Source: Oligella ureolytica DSM 18253 (GTDB lineage Bacteria > Pseudomonadota > Gammaproteobacteria > Burkholderiales > Burkholderiaceae_B). From it: a DNA stretch of 64,000 bases. Below the pieces are notes generated by a model that saw nothing but the letters and a program-made list of their open reading frames with translations, ran no database searches and had not been told where the DNA came from. The DNA is taken from the NCBI RefSeq assembly GCF_000373745.1, contig NZ_KB892280.1, positions 62,001-126,000 on the forward strand, written 5' to 3'. Both the position numbers and the translations under genes were made by a program. Numbering within the stretch: position 1 is the stretch's first letter; every line of letters starts with the position of its first letter. Of this stretch, positions 27,239 through 36,259 are shown piece after piece.

Positions 27239-29833
27239 TCAATCAAGCAGCGGCGTTTTAAACGTTTTTAATCGTAGCGCATTACTTAAAACAAAGACAC
27301 TCGATAAAGCCATCGCTCCGGCTGCAAACATGGGTGATAAGAAAATACCATAGGCAGGATAAAGCACGCCTGCAGCAACCGGAACTAACGCTGTGTTATA
27401 AGCAAAGGCCCAAAACAGATTTTGATGAATATTTTTAATCGTCGCTTTTGATAAAGCAATCGCATTAGGCACCCCTTTAAGACTACCGGACATTAGCACG
27501 ACATCCGCCGCTTCCATTGCAACATCGGTACCTGTACCAATAGCAATACCAACATCAGCCTCTGCCAAAGCAGGTGCATCATTAATACCATCACCGACAA
27601 AAGCCACCGAGCCGTACTTCTCACGTAGCAATTTTATCTGCTCTAATTTCCCCTCTGGCATCACTTCCGCAATGACCTCGTCAATGCCTAGATTCTTAGC
27701 AATGGCTTCCGCTGTTTGTCTTTTATCACCTGTGACCATTACTACTTTGAGACCTAAATCATGTAACACCTTAATCGCCTCTGGGGTACTTTCTTTAATC
27801 GGATCGGAAACAGCAATCATTGCCGCTAGCTTATTGCTAATCACAACATACATTGGTGACTTACCTTCGTGAGCAAGACGTAAAGCGTCAGCATCAAAAT
27901 AGCTAGGGTCTAAATCCAATGATTTTATAAAACGATCAGCACCAATCTCGACCTTGGCACCATTGACAGAGGCTCTGATACCCATACCTGTGATCGACTC
28001 AAACTGAGTAATGCTAGGTATCTCTATCCCCTCGTCAAGTGCTGCCTGAACAATCGCATGAGCGATGGGGTGCTCAGACTGCCGCTCAGCTGCGGCAATT
28101 AAAGCCAACACCTCACGTCGTTCAAAACCATCAGCAAGCTCTAAATCAGTCATTGTTGGGCGGCCAAGAGTTAATGTACCCGTTTTATCGACAGCCACCA
28201 CCTTAGCATCACGAAGCGTTTGCAACGCTTCGCCCTTGCGGAACAACACGCCCATCTCTGCCCCACGTCCTGTACCCACCATGATAGACGTTGGTGTCGC
28301 TAAGCCCATCGCACAAGGACAAGCGATAATAAGCACAGCAACGGCATTTACTAATGCCAAGGTTAAGGCAGGATGAGGGCCGATAAGTAACCACACAATA
28401 AAAGTCAGTATGGCTAAACCAATGACTGCGGGGACAAACCAATAAGTCACCTTATTAACCACTGATTGAATAGGCAGTTTGGACCCTTGAGCCTGCTCAA
28501 CTAAATTAATAATTTGTGAAAGCACAGTTTTTCCACCAACGGCAGTCGCTTTAAATATAAAAGCGCCCTGCTGATTGACCGTACCGCCAACCACCTCACT
28601 ATCGACAGACTTCTCAACCGGAATAGGCTCGCCACTGATCATCGACTCATCGACAAAGCTCTGCCCCCCAAGGACCAAGCCGTCTACCGCAATACGCTCA
28701 CCCGGTCGAACCTGAATAACATCGCCCTCTTGAACCTCAGCAATGGGGATTTGCACCCACTCACCCTCTCGCTGCACATTAGCTTCTTTAGGCTGTAAAC
28801 CAACCAAACGCTTAATGGCCTCAGAAGTACGGCCCTTTGCCCTCGCTTCTAAATAGCGACCAAATAGTATCAGCGTGACAATGACCGCGGCAGACTCATA
28901 ATAAACATGAACAGAGGCTTCAGGTAATAAAAAAGCAAAGAAAGTAGCTACCACCGAATAACCATAGGCTGCCAAGGTACCAACCGCGACAAGCGAATTC
29001 ATATCAGGCCCAAGCCTCAATAGCGCCGGAATCCCTAATTGATAAAAACGCCTCCCCGGAAAAACCAACACCAACGTTGTCAATACAAATTGTATATACC
29101 AACTTTCCTGTAAACCGATACTATCTATAACCCAACGGTGCATGGCCGGGATCATGTGAGATCCCATTTCTAAGATAAATACAGGAAGCGTTAAAATAGC
29201 AGCAATGATCAAGTCTCGCTTTAAGATGTTCTCTTCCTGCTCTTTACGCTTTGATAGCTCCTCTACCCATGACTTATCACCTGAACCAGCGGCATTAGAC
29301 TCGCTTAATTGCTGAGACTGCGTGATGAGATGAGCGTCAAAACCGGCCTTATTAATCACAGCAATCACATCATCAACCGTGGTGCTAGTGCCTGACTCAA
29401 AAGCAATTTCTGCCCGTTCAGTAGTTAAGTTAACCGCCACTTGACTGACACCATCCATACGACCAACAAAGCGCTCTACACGCGCTACGCACGAAGCACA
29501 GGTCATGCCGCCAACAGCCAAACTGAAATGCTCAGATGACTCTGCAATCAGCTCAGGCTGGGAAACTGATTCAACGCGATAACCGGCCTTTTTAATCCCC
29601 GCCTCAATATCTTCTACACTGGTCGACGAGCTCGAATCAATAACAATGTCGGCTCTTTCTGTTGCCAGATTGACACTGACCGACTTCACCCCATCCATGC
29701 GCCCAACAAAACGCTCTACTCGTGCTACACACGAAGCGCAGGTCATGCCGCCAATATTCATACTGACATGCTTCACCGGAGCAGCATGTTGCTCCGAATT
29801 AGAGCTTCTAGTGTCACTAATTTGAGTATGCAT
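27239..29833 (-). CDS. copA: Copper-exporting P1B-type ATPase
   Basis: Inner-membrane pump that exports Cu(I) from the cytoplasm. Seen: 864 residues; two N-terminal heavy-metal-binding domains, each with GMTCASC (about 30 and 108), that are nearly identical to each other. Eight membrane helices follow, with the metal-path motif ACPCAMG, the phosphorylation site [19 protein letters not shown], and MSGEP-type TGE region [10 protein letters not shown]. The His-Pro pair is in SEHPIAHAI. The gene is monocistronic, with a CsoR-type repressor 0.7 kb away beyond tRNA-Arg, which suggests copper-responsive control. Confidence 0.96.
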   Translation of the reverse strand: MHTQISDTRSSNSEQHAAPVKHVSMNIGGMTCASCVARVERFVGRMDGVKSVSVNLATERADIVIDSSSSTSVEDIEAGIKKAGYRVESVSQPELIAESSEHFSLAVGGMTCASCVARVERFVGRMDGVSQVAVNLTTERAEIAFESGTSTTVDDVIAVINKAGFDAHLITQSQQLSESNAAGSGDKSWVEELSKRKEQEENILKRDLIIAAILTLPVFILEMGSHMIPAMHRWVIDSIGLQESWYIQFVLTTLVLVFPGRRFYQLGIPALLRLGPDMNSLVAVGTLAAYGYSVVATFFAFLLPEASVHVYYESAAVIVTLILFGRYLEARAKGRTSEAIKRLVGLQPKEANVQREGEWVQIPIAEVQEGDVIQVRPGERIAVDGLVLGGQSFVDESMISGEPIPVEKSVDSEVVGGTVNQQGAFIFKATAVGGKTVLSQIINLVEQAQGSKLPIQSVVNKVTYWFVPAVIGLAILTFIVWLLIGPHPALTLALVNAVAVLIIACPCAMGLATPTSIMVGTGRGAEMGVLFRKGEALQTLRDAKVVAVDKTGTLTLGRPTMTDLELADGFERREVLALIAAAERQSEHPIAHAIVQAALDEGIEIPSITQFESITGMGIRASVNGAKVEIGADRFIKSLDLDPSYFDADALRLAHEGKSPMYVVISNKLAAMIAVSDPIKESTPEAIKVLHDLGLKVVMVTGDKRQTAEAIAKNLGIDEVIAEVMPEGKLEQIKLLREKYGSVAFVGDGINDAPALAEADVGIAIGTGTDVAMEAADVVLMSGSLKGVPNAIALSKATIKNIHQNLFWAFAYNTALVPVAAGVLYPAYGIFLSPMFAAGAMALSSVFVLSNALRLKTFKTPLLD

Positions 29834-29973
29834 AAAACCTCATCAAAAACTTACGGTTATACTATCCAAGGTCGGAAACCATAAAAATCCGTCACTACAT
29901 AACAACGAAAAACAATAAAAAGACAAAAAAACAACAGCTCTGTGCTTTATTTTTATATTTCAATCAAATAACC

Positions 29974-30000
29974 TTCACAAGTTGAGTTGCTTGTTATAGA
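29974..30000 (+). promoter_or_regulatory. Possible promoter of the tRNA-Arg gene
   Basis: TTCACA (29974-29979) and TATAGA (29995-30000) with a 15-base spacer, ending 13 bases before the tRNA. The spacing is short, so this is tentative. Confidence 0.35.
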
Positions 30001-30012
30001 ATTACTAATTCA

Positions 30013-30090
30013 GCGCCCGTAGCTCAGTTGGATTAGAGTACTTGGCTACGAACCAAGGGGTCGTGGGTTCAAATCCTGCCGGGCGCGCCA
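30013..30090 (+). tRNA. tRNA-Arg (anticodon ACG)
   Basis: Clear cloverleaf of 78 bases with the CCA encoded. The acceptor stem GCGCCCG pairs with CGGGCGC; the D-arm is AGCTCAGTTGGATTAGAGT; the anticodon stem CTTGG/CCAAG encloses the loop CTACGAA with anticodon ACG; the T-arm has GGTTCAAATC. A terminator follows directly. Confidence 0.97.
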
Positions 30091-30100
30091 AATTCTATGT

Positions 30101-30135
30101 AAAAGCCTTCGTGATTTTTTTGCGAAGGCTTTTTG
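30101..30135 (+). terminator. Terminator after tRNA-Arg
   Basis: Perfect 11-bp stem AAAAGCCTTCG (30101-30111) and CGAAGGCTTTT (30123-30133), followed by more T residues. Confidence 0.9.
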
Positions 30136-30390
30136 CTTTTCTGAATCGATAAAAAAACTATATACCAAAGCTCTCCCCTTGCAAATCTTATCCTAAAAAT
30201 ACATTTCAATGCGTGCACGCCAACAATAGTCAATTAAGAAACTATTCTAAGTGTGTCATCAAAAATCTGAGCAAATCAACTAAAGCAACAACGTTTGTAA
30301 AACAACTGCAGTCCTTGTCTCACCGCTGTGGCTACACCTTCATAGTCACAGGAGCAGGCAAGAAATCTATCAAAACAAATCCTTTATCCT

Positions 30391-30419
30391 TTACCATATC
30401 CCCCCCATGGGGTTATTAT
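30391..30419 (+). promoter_or_regulatory. Upstream csoR promoter/operator copy
   Basis: TTACCA (-35) and TATTAT (-10) have a 17-base spacer filled by a C7-ATGGGG palindrome-like element. C- and G-tract operators of this kind are the usual binding sites of CsoR-family repressors. A homologous copy lies 80 bases downstream. Confidence 0.5.
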
Positions 30420-30470
30420 ACGGCTATGATATACTCTTGAGCAAGATTTAAACAGTTAAAATATAACTTT

Positions 30471-30499
30471 CTTAATTCTCCCCCTTATAGGGTTACTAT
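30471..30499 (+). promoter_or_regulatory. Downstream csoR promoter/operator copy
   Basis: CTTAAT and TACTAT, spacer 17 bases, with CCCCC-TTATA-GGG inside. Transcription would start at or near the ATG at 30506, so a transcript from here would be leaderless. No ribosome site is well placed in front of the ATG; the nearest AGGG is 13 bases away. Confidence 0.5.
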
Positions 30500-30505
30500 G
30501 TACCT

Positions 30506-30763
30506 ATGACACATCCTGATAAACAGTTAACTCATCAAGCACTGATCAAGCGGCTAAAACGCGCACAAGGACATCTACTTCACGTTATCAGTATGATTGA
30601 AGAAGAACAGACTTGTGTCGATATTGCGGTGCAATTGACTGCCGTAGAACGCGCTATTACTGCGGCCAAACGGGTTCTAATCCATGATCACATCGATCAA
30701 TGTCTCACCCATGATACAAGCACGGCCCTGGAAGATATGAAGGCGCTTGCCAAACTTCTTTAA
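30506..30763 (+). CDS. csoR: Copper-sensing repressor, CsoR family
   Basis: All-helical DUF156 metalloregulator that releases DNA on binding metal. Seen: 85 residues, full length for the family, with HQALIKRLKRAQGHLLHV as first helix. The metal residues are Cys37, His62 and Cys66. This Cys-His-Cys set is that of Cu(I)-sensing CsoR; RcnR (Ni/Co) has His at the last position and FrmR differs too. His3, used in RcnR, is also present. With copA 0.7 kb away, regulation of copper export is the likely role. The start is preceded by a duplicated promoter/operator. Confidence 0.8.
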   Translation: MTHPDKQLTHQALIKRLKRAQGHLLHVISMIEEEQTCVDIAVQLTAVERAITAAKRVLIHDHIDQCLTHDTSTALEDMKALAKLL

Positions 30764-31228
30764 TGACATCGCCATACTCAATAGCGACAAAGCTGTACTG
30801 ATTGTTGCTTATTTTTCGTAGAGTTTATATGGAGTCACAACAATTAGCCAAGCTTTTGTCACTCAAGAAGCTGTCTACTTTTAGTCAATCTGCATTGCTC
30901 TAGCCAGCACAGACATAGAATCATCTATATGTTGTAGATTGTAGACATACTCCGACGCATCAACTGCACTCCTTCGGAGATTAACTCAAACAAAACAACA
31001 ATCAACGATAGATGAACGCCTTCCAAACTCAAAGTTAGACTCTGGAGTCTTGGCAATAACTCTCAGCCGATAACCCTATTCCACCCCCTCCCCCTAAACA
31101 GCATTGCAACCAAACCATTACCATCCTCAGCAACATACCATCTAGTGGATTACCCCTAATTGAGCAATCTCTAGGGTTAGCACTATTTACAGCAGAAAAA
31201 AATTGCGCTAATTTATTGCTATGCATCA
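30764..31228. other. Intergenic region without a supported gene
   Basis: About 465 bases between csoR and the aceA control region. Short open frames exist on both strands (for example 24 codons at 30829-30903) but none has a ribosome site or recognisable sequence. No repeat or RNA gene is visible to me. Confidence 0.5.
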
Positions 31229-31257
31229 ACAAGTCTTATGTTTTATATAAGACTTGT
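31229..31257. promoter_or_regulatory. Palindromic operator candidate before aceA
   Basis: Perfect 11-bp inverted repeat ACAAGTCTTAT (31229-31239) and ATAAGACTTGT (31247-31257) with a 7-base centre. It is about 115 bases before aceA and has no T-run of its own, so it looks like a regulator site more than a terminator. A related site follows at 31283. Confidence 0.5.
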
Positions 31258-31282
31258 CATATAGCAGCAATATCAAGCAATT

Positions 31283-31299
31283 AAGTCCTATACAAGACC
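31283..31299. promoter_or_regulatory. Second, degenerate operator candidate before aceA
   Basis: AAGTCCTATACAAGACC is an imperfect palindrome (GTC...GAC) carrying the same half-site AAGTC as the repeat at 31229. The two together suggest cooperative binding of a dimeric regulator, for example of the GntR type; the regulator gene is not in this window. Confidence 0.4.
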
Positions 31300-31370
31300 A
31301 ATAAAAAATGACTAAACAGCTATATTTGATTGCTATGCAACAATTTTTTTATAAATAAACGGAGAGTACT

Positions 31371-32975
31371 ATGTCTAACACTTACCAATCAGAAGTACAG
31401 AAAGCTCAAGAAGAAATCAACCAAAGCGGCAATAGTTGGCATGCTATTAGTGCTGAGTCGGTTACTCGTATGCGCTTAATGAATCGCTTCCAAAATGGGC
31501 TAGATATTGCGCGCTATACGGCTAATATCATGCGCAAAGACATGGAAGAATATGATGCAGATCCATCAAAATATACCCAATCTCTAGGTTGCTGGCATGG
31601 CTTTGTAGCTCAACAAAAGCTAATTTCTATCAAAAAACACTTTAAAACGACCGATAAAAAATATCTTTACCTGTCCGGTTGGATGATTGCCGCATTACGC
31701 TCAAAGTTTGGGCCCTTACCAGATCAATCGATGCACGAGAAAACGACTGTTTCTGATGTCATCGAAGAGCAATATACCTTCTTACGTCAGGCGGATGCTC
31801 GTGAACTAGACTTGTTATTCACGGCGCTTGACGACGCTCGTGCTGCCGGTGATAAAAACAAAGAAGCGGATATTTTAGATCAGATTAACAATCATGAAAC
31901 TCATATTGTGCCGATCATTGCCGACATTGATGCCGGTTTTGGTAATGCAGAAGCAACCTATTTACTCGCTAAAAAGATGATTGAAGCAGGTGCTTGCGCA
32001 ATTCAAATTGAGAATCAGGTGTCTGATGAAAAGCAATGCGGCCATCAGGACGGTAAAGTAACAGTACCTCATAGTGATTTCTTAGCAAAGATCAATGCAG
32101 TTCGTTATGCCTTCTTAGAATTAGGAATTCCTAACGGCATTATCGTTGCTCGTACTGACTCATTAGGTGCCGGACTTACTAAGCAAATCGCAGTAACTAA
32201 CGAACCGGGCGATTTAGGCGACCAATACAATAGCTACTTAGATTGTGAAGAAATCTCAGCTGAGGAGTTAAAAAATGGTGACGTTATCATTAAGCGTGAG
32301 GGTAAATTATTACGTCCTAAACGCTTAGCTAGTAACCTCTTCCAGTTCCGTGCAGGTACGGGCGAGGATCGCTGCGTATTAGACTGCATTACCTCATTAC
32401 AAAATGGGGCGGATATGATTTGGATTGAAACTGAAAAACCTCATGTTGGCCAGATCAAAGCCATGGTTGACCGCATCCGCGACGTGATACCTAATGCCAA
32501 GCTTGTGTACAACAACAGCCCATCATTTAACTGGACACTAAACTTCCGTCAACAAGTCTTTGACAAGTGGACAGAAGAAGGTAAAGACACCTCTGCCTAC
32601 GACCGTGATAACTTGATGAGTGCTGACTACGATGATAGCGAACTTGGCAACGAAGCTGACAAAATGATCAGCAGCTTCCAAAAAGACGGTTCAGCGCATG
32701 CCGGTATTTTCCATCACTTGATTACGTTACCAACCTATCACACAGCGGCTCTTTCAACAGATAACTTAGCCAAAGGCTACTTCTCTCGCGAAGAATCGAT
32801 GCTTGCTTATGTTAAGGGGATACAGCGAGAAGAAATTCGCCAAGGTATTGCCTGCGTTAAGCATCAAAACATGGCTGGTTCAGATATCGGTGATAATCAC
32901 AAAGAATACTTCGCAGGTGATGCAGCACTTAAAGCCTCCGGTGAAGACAACACAATGAACCAATTCGATTTATAA
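31371..32975 (+). CDS. aceA: Isocitrate lyase
   Basis: Splits isocitrate into succinate and glyoxylate, first step of the glyoxylate shunt. Seen: 534 residues, the longer isocitrate lyase type found in Pseudomonas-like species, not the 434-residue E. coli form. The active-site motif is KQCGH (Cys nucleophile), and SLGCWHGF, IADIDAGFGNAEATY and YNNSPSFNW are recognisable. Ribosome site GGAGAG is 5 bases before the ATG. It lies 100 bases before malate synthase G, with a hairpin between them. Confidence 0.95.
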   Translation: MSNTYQSEVQKAQEEINQSGNSWHAISAESVTRMRLMNRFQNGLDIARYTANIMRKDMEEYDADPSKYTQSLGCWHGFVAQQKLISIKKHFKTTDKKYLYLSGWMIAALRSKFGPLPDQSMHEKTTVSDVIEEQYTFLRQADARELDLLFTALDDARAAGDKNKEADILDQINNHETHIVPIIADIDAGFGNAEATYLLAKKMIEAGACAIQIENQVSDEKQCGHQDGKVTVPHSDFLAKINAVRYAFLELGIPNGIIVARTDSLGAGLTKQIAVTNEPGDLGDQYNSYLDCEEISAEELKNGDVIIKREGKLLRPKRLASNLFQFRAGTGEDRCVLDCITSLQNGADMIWIETEKPHVGQIKAMVDRIRDVIPNAKLVYNNSPSFNWTLNFRQQVFDKWTEEGKDTSAYDRDNLMSADYDDSELGNEADKMISSFQKDGSAHAGIFHHLITLPTYHTAALSTDNLAKGYFSREESMLAYVKGIQREEIRQGIACVKHQNMAGSDIGDNHKEYFAGDAALKASGEDNTMNQFDL

Positions 32976-33019
32976 AACAGGGTTATCACAATTATCTGAT
33001 TGAATAATTCCATGTCTTT

Positions 33020-33047
33020 AAATTGGCTTGCTCAGGCAAGCCAATTT
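33020..33047 (+). terminator. Hairpin between aceA and malate synthase
   Basis: Perfect 11-bp stem AAATTGGCTTG (33020-33030) and CAAGCCAATTT (33037-33047), 6-base loop. Only a short T-run follows, so it may be a partial terminator or processing site that lowers downstream expression. Confidence 0.6.
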
Positions 33048-33073
33048 AATTTAAACCATTCCAGGAGAAAATT

Positions 33074-35248
33074 ATGACTCGATACAAAAAAATCGAATCT
33101 CTTCAGGTTGAGGAAACTCTTTTTAATTTGATTCATCATCAAATCTTAGCCAATCATCCTCAGCAACTTTCTGCAGAGGAGTTTTGGAAAAACTTTTCTG
33201 ACTTAGTCAAAAACTTTGCTCCTAAAAACCAAGCGTTACTGGATAAGCGTGACGAGTTACAAACGCAACTAGACGCGTGGCATCTAAAAAACCCTGGTCC
33301 TATCAAGGACATGAATGCCTATAAAACATTTTTAAAAGACATTGGCTATTTAGTTGAAGCACCGGCGGATTTTAAAATCACCACCGACAATGTTGATCGT
33401 GAAATTGCTGAGCAAGCTGGCCCTCAATTAGTGGTACCGGCGACCAATGCACGTTATGTATTAAATGCTGCCAACGCTCGCTGGGGCAGCTTATATGATG
33501 CCTTGTACGGAACAGATGCGATTGATCAAACAGGTGATTTAGCACATACAGGCGAATACAACCCAACACGTGGTGCCGCTGTCATTGCCTTTGGTCGCAA
33601 GCTCTTAGATCAAAGCGTGCCACTAGAAGAAGGCTCACACGCCGATGCCGTGCAATATCGTATCGATGCCGGTGCGCTTAGGGTTAAACTAAGCAATGAC
33701 ACTGAAACCACCTTGCAGCAAGGTGACTTACTAGTCGGTTTTAACGGCTCACCAGAAGCGCCTAGTTCAATTCTTTTTCTCCATAACGGCTTGCACATCG
33801 ATATTTTAATCGATAAAAACCATCCAATTGGCAGTCAAGATCCGGCCGGGGTCAAAGACATTGTGATGGAAGCCGCACTAACATCTATTTTTGATTTAGA
33901 AGATTCTGTGGCTGCAGTCGACGGCGAAGACAAAGCCCTAGTCTATAGCAACTGGTTTGGTTTAATGAAGGGTGATTTAAGTGAGGAAGTTGCTAAAGAT
34001 GGCAAAACCTTCACCCGTCGCTTAAATCCTGACCGTGAGTATCTATCGGCTGCCGATCAGCAACCTCTAAAGCTACCGGGTCGTTCCTTATTGTTTTGTC
34101 GTAATGTCGGGCATTTAATGACCACACCGGCGGTACTTGATGAGTCCGGCAATGAAATTCCTGAAGGTATTTTAGATGCCGTGGTTACCGCGTTGATAGC
34201 CGCTTACGATCAGGCCAGAGGAAGCAATCAAAACAGTCGTACTGGTAGTGTTTATATTGTTAAACCCAAAATGCACGGCCCGGAGGAAGTTGCTTTTGCC
34301 AATGAGTTATTTGCCGCTGCTGAAGACCTTGCTAGACTACCAAGAAACACCTTAAAAATGGGTATCATGGATGAAGAGCGACGTACTTCGGTCAACCTTA
34401 AAGCGTGTATTTACGAAGCTAAAGAGCGCTGTGTATTTATTAATACCGGCTTTTTAGATCGCACCGGTGACGAAATGCATACCTCAATGCTCGCTGGCCC
34501 TATGGTACGCAAGGGGGATATGAAAAGCCTACCGTGGATCAAAGGCTACGAAGCCAATAATGTGCAGGTCGGCTTAGCTTGCGGCCTAGCAGGCAAGGCG
34601 CAGATAGGTAAAGGCATGTGGGCCATGCCCGATCTGATGAAGGATATGCTTGAACAAAAAATTGCTCACCCGAAATCGGGCGCTACGACTGCATGGGTGC
34701 CCTCTCCTACCGGCGCGACACTTCATAGTTTGCACTATCACCAGGTCAATGTCTTTGACATTCAAAAGCAAAAAGCACAAGACAACACAAACTATCTTGA
34801 CGATATCCTAACCATTCCTGTAGCAACAGACACCTCATGGTCTGATGCCGAAAAACAAGAAGAGTTAGATAATAATTGCCAAGGTATTTTAGGCTACGTC
34901 GTACGTTGGGTTGATCAAGGGGTTGGTTGCTCTAAAGTTTTAGATATCCATGATGTTGGACTCATGGAAGACCGCGCAACGTTACGCATTTCCAGCCAAC
35001 ATATTTGCAACTGGCTAGAGCACGGCATTGTTAGTCAAGGTGAAGTTGATGCAGCGTTATCGCGTATGGCAAAAGTTGTAGACAATCAAAATGCCGCTGA
35101 TCCGCTCTATCAGCCGATGTCCGGCAACGAAAAAAACTCTGCTGCCTTCCAAGCCGCTAGAGATTTAATTTTTAAGGGCAAAGAGCAGCCAAATGGCTAC
35201 ACTGAACCTTTATTACATCACTGGCGTCAAGAGGTTAAAAAGCGCTAG
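33074..35248 (+). CDS. glcB: Malate synthase G
   Basis: Condenses glyoxylate with acetyl-CoA to malate, second step of the glyoxylate shunt. Seen: 724 residues, the length of the monomeric G isoform; the A isoform is about 530. Characteristic stretches are [17 protein letters not shown] (catalytic acid region), [27 protein letters not shown] and [11 protein letters not shown]. The ATG at 33074 has AGGAG upstream. Positioned after aceA, it completes the shunt. Confidence 0.96.
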   Translation: MTRYKKIESLQVEETLFNLIHHQILANHPQQLSAEEFWKNFSDLVKNFAPKNQALLDKRDELQTQLDAWHLKNPGPIKDMNAYKTFLKDIGYLVEAPADFKITTDNVDREIAEQAGPQLVVPATNARYVLNAANARWGSLYDALYGTDAIDQTGDLAHTGEYNPTRGAAVIAFGRKLLDQSVPLEEGSHADAVQYRIDAGALRVKLSNDTETTLQQGDLLVGFNGSPEAPSSILFLHNGLHIDILIDKNHPIGSQDPAGVKDIVMEAALTSIFDLEDSVAAVDGEDKALVYSNWFGLMKGDLSEEVAKDGKTFTRRLNPDREYLSAADQQPLKLPGRSLLFCRNVGHLMTTPAVLDESGNEIPEGILDAVVTALIAAYDQARGSNQNSRTGSVYIVKPKMHGPEEVAFANELFAAAEDLARLPRNTLKMGIMDEERRTSVNLKACIYEAKERCVFINTGFLDRTGDEMHTSMLAGPMVRKGDMKSLPWIKGYEANNVQVGLACGLAGKAQIGKGMWAMPDLMKDMLEQKIAHPKSGATTAWVPSPTGATLHSLHYHQVNVFDIQKQKAQDNTNYLDDILTIPVATDTSWSDAEKQEELDNNCQGILGYVVRWVDQGVGCSKVLDIHDVGLMEDRATLRISSQHICNWLEHGIVSQGEVDAALSRMAKVVDNQNAADPLYQPMSGNEKNSAAFQAARDLIFKGKEQPNGYTEPLLHHWRQEVKKR

Positions 35249-35274
35249 GCCTCCTTTAGTATCGTCAGCTTAAG

Positions 35275-35304
35275 CCCACTGTTATCAACAACAGTGGGTT
35301 TTTT
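35275..35304 (+). terminator. Terminator after malate synthase G
   Basis: 9-bp stem CCCACTGTT (35275-35283) and AACAGTGGG (35290-35298) followed by six T residues. Confidence 0.92.
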
Positions 35305-35332
35305 CTATCACTTAAAAAATTAAACCAATCAC

Positions 35333-35400
35333 TTATCCACTGAAACGGTGGATAACTTTGTGTATTATCTGCTGAATAGACGCTATCTAGTTGATTCATA
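35333..35400. repeat. First copy of a DnaA-box palindrome repeat
   Basis: Starts with TTATCCAC (35333-35340), 7 bases, GTGGATAA (35348-35355), then about 45 bases that are also conserved in the second copy. TTATCCAC is the core of the DnaA-box consensus. The spacer between malate synthase and fdsG (540 bases) holds no gene. Confidence 0.75.
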
Positions 35401-35511
35401 ATACTTAGTCACGACTGCTGATAGATTAACCAAAGAGTCGCAAACACAGGAATAATGCGCTTTAGAAGCAATTAAGGGTTATCGAACAGCGAACAACTCC
35501 AAACATTAGGG

Positions 35512-35580
35512 TTATCCACTAAAATTGTGGATAACTCTGTGTACTCTATGACGAATAGACTCTAACTCATTGATTTGTAG
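35512..35580. repeat. Second copy of the DnaA-box palindrome repeat
   Basis: TTATCCAC (35512-35519), 7 bases, GTGGATAA (35527-35534), and a conserved tail including GAATAGAC at the same offset as in the first copy. The inverse box here reads TTATCCACA, a perfect consensus. The copies are 179 bases apart in direct orientation. Confidence 0.75.
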
Positions 35581-35788
35581 CAGTTAATCATACTTGATAA
35601 AACATTGATCAAAAAATACACTTTCTCAGCACCATGGCTAAACCGACTCCCTAATACGGTTCACGGGTGAGTAAAACTCATGATTAGCTGAATTTTATAA
35701 TTCAACTTCTAGGGTTTACTCTTAAGGGATAAAGCAGCTTACTAAGATATGATAATTAGTATTACCAATGACTTTAAGTTGCTAAAAT

Positions 35789-36259
35789 ATGCCAATTAAT
35801 CAACCACTTAACTTTCAAAGAAATGATAAACCCTTATTAAAAAAAATCTTAGCTGAGCACCAAGACAAAGAAGGAAATCTGCTACCTATTTTGCACAGCA
35901 TACAAGATGAATTGGGATTTATTCCCCAGTCTTTAATCAGTCCTTTAGCTGAGGCTTTAAACTTGTCCTTTGCCGAAATTCACGGGGTAATTTCTTTTTA
36001 TAGCCACTTTCGGACGATTGCACCGAAAAAAGTAGTGATAGAGATATGCCAAGCGGAGTCCTGTCAATCCATGGGCGCACGCCAATTAAAAGAAGAGTTA
36101 GTCAATTACCTACAAAAAAACAAATTTGATGTGACGGTGGAGAACATTTACTGCCTTGGGCTATGTGCACAAAGTCCTGCCGCTACGATTAATAATAAAG
36201 CGATTGCTAAGCTCACCCTAGATAAAATCAAAACTTCCGTTGAGAGGGCTTTGGTATGA
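35789..36259 (+). CDS. fdsG: NAD-dependent formate dehydrogenase, gamma subunit
   Basis: Small electron-transfer subunit of the soluble FdsABG complex, homologous to NuoE. Seen: 156 residues with the four Cys ligands for a [2Fe-2S] cluster in CQAESC and CLGLC. The HGVISFYSHF segment is typical of NuoE-like proteins. It is first in the fds operon and its stop overlaps the fdsB start (ATGA). No clear ribosome site precedes its ATG. Confidence 0.9.
   Translation: MPINQPLNFQRNDKPLLKKILAEHQDKEGNLLPILHSIQDELGFIPQSLISPLAEALNLSFAEIHGVISFYSHFRTIAPKKVVIEICQAESCQSMGARQLKEELVNYLQKNKFDVTVENIYCLGLCAQSPAATINNKAIAKLTLDKIKTSVERALV

Noticed and set aside
30213-30440. 75-codon frame upstream of csoR
   Set aside because: Runs through the csoR operator and tRNA terminator area and has no ribosome site.
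30829-30903. 24-codon frame MESQQLAKLL...
   Set aside because: No ribosome site and no conservation evidence; too short to support.
31035-31232. 65-codon minus-strand frame before aceA
   Set aside because: Low-complexity Gly stretch, overlaps the operator palindrome, no ribosome site.
35333-35580. oriC itself
   Set aside because: No dnaA, dnaN, gidA or rpmH nearby and no clear AT-rich 13-mer array; kept only as a DnaA-box cluster.
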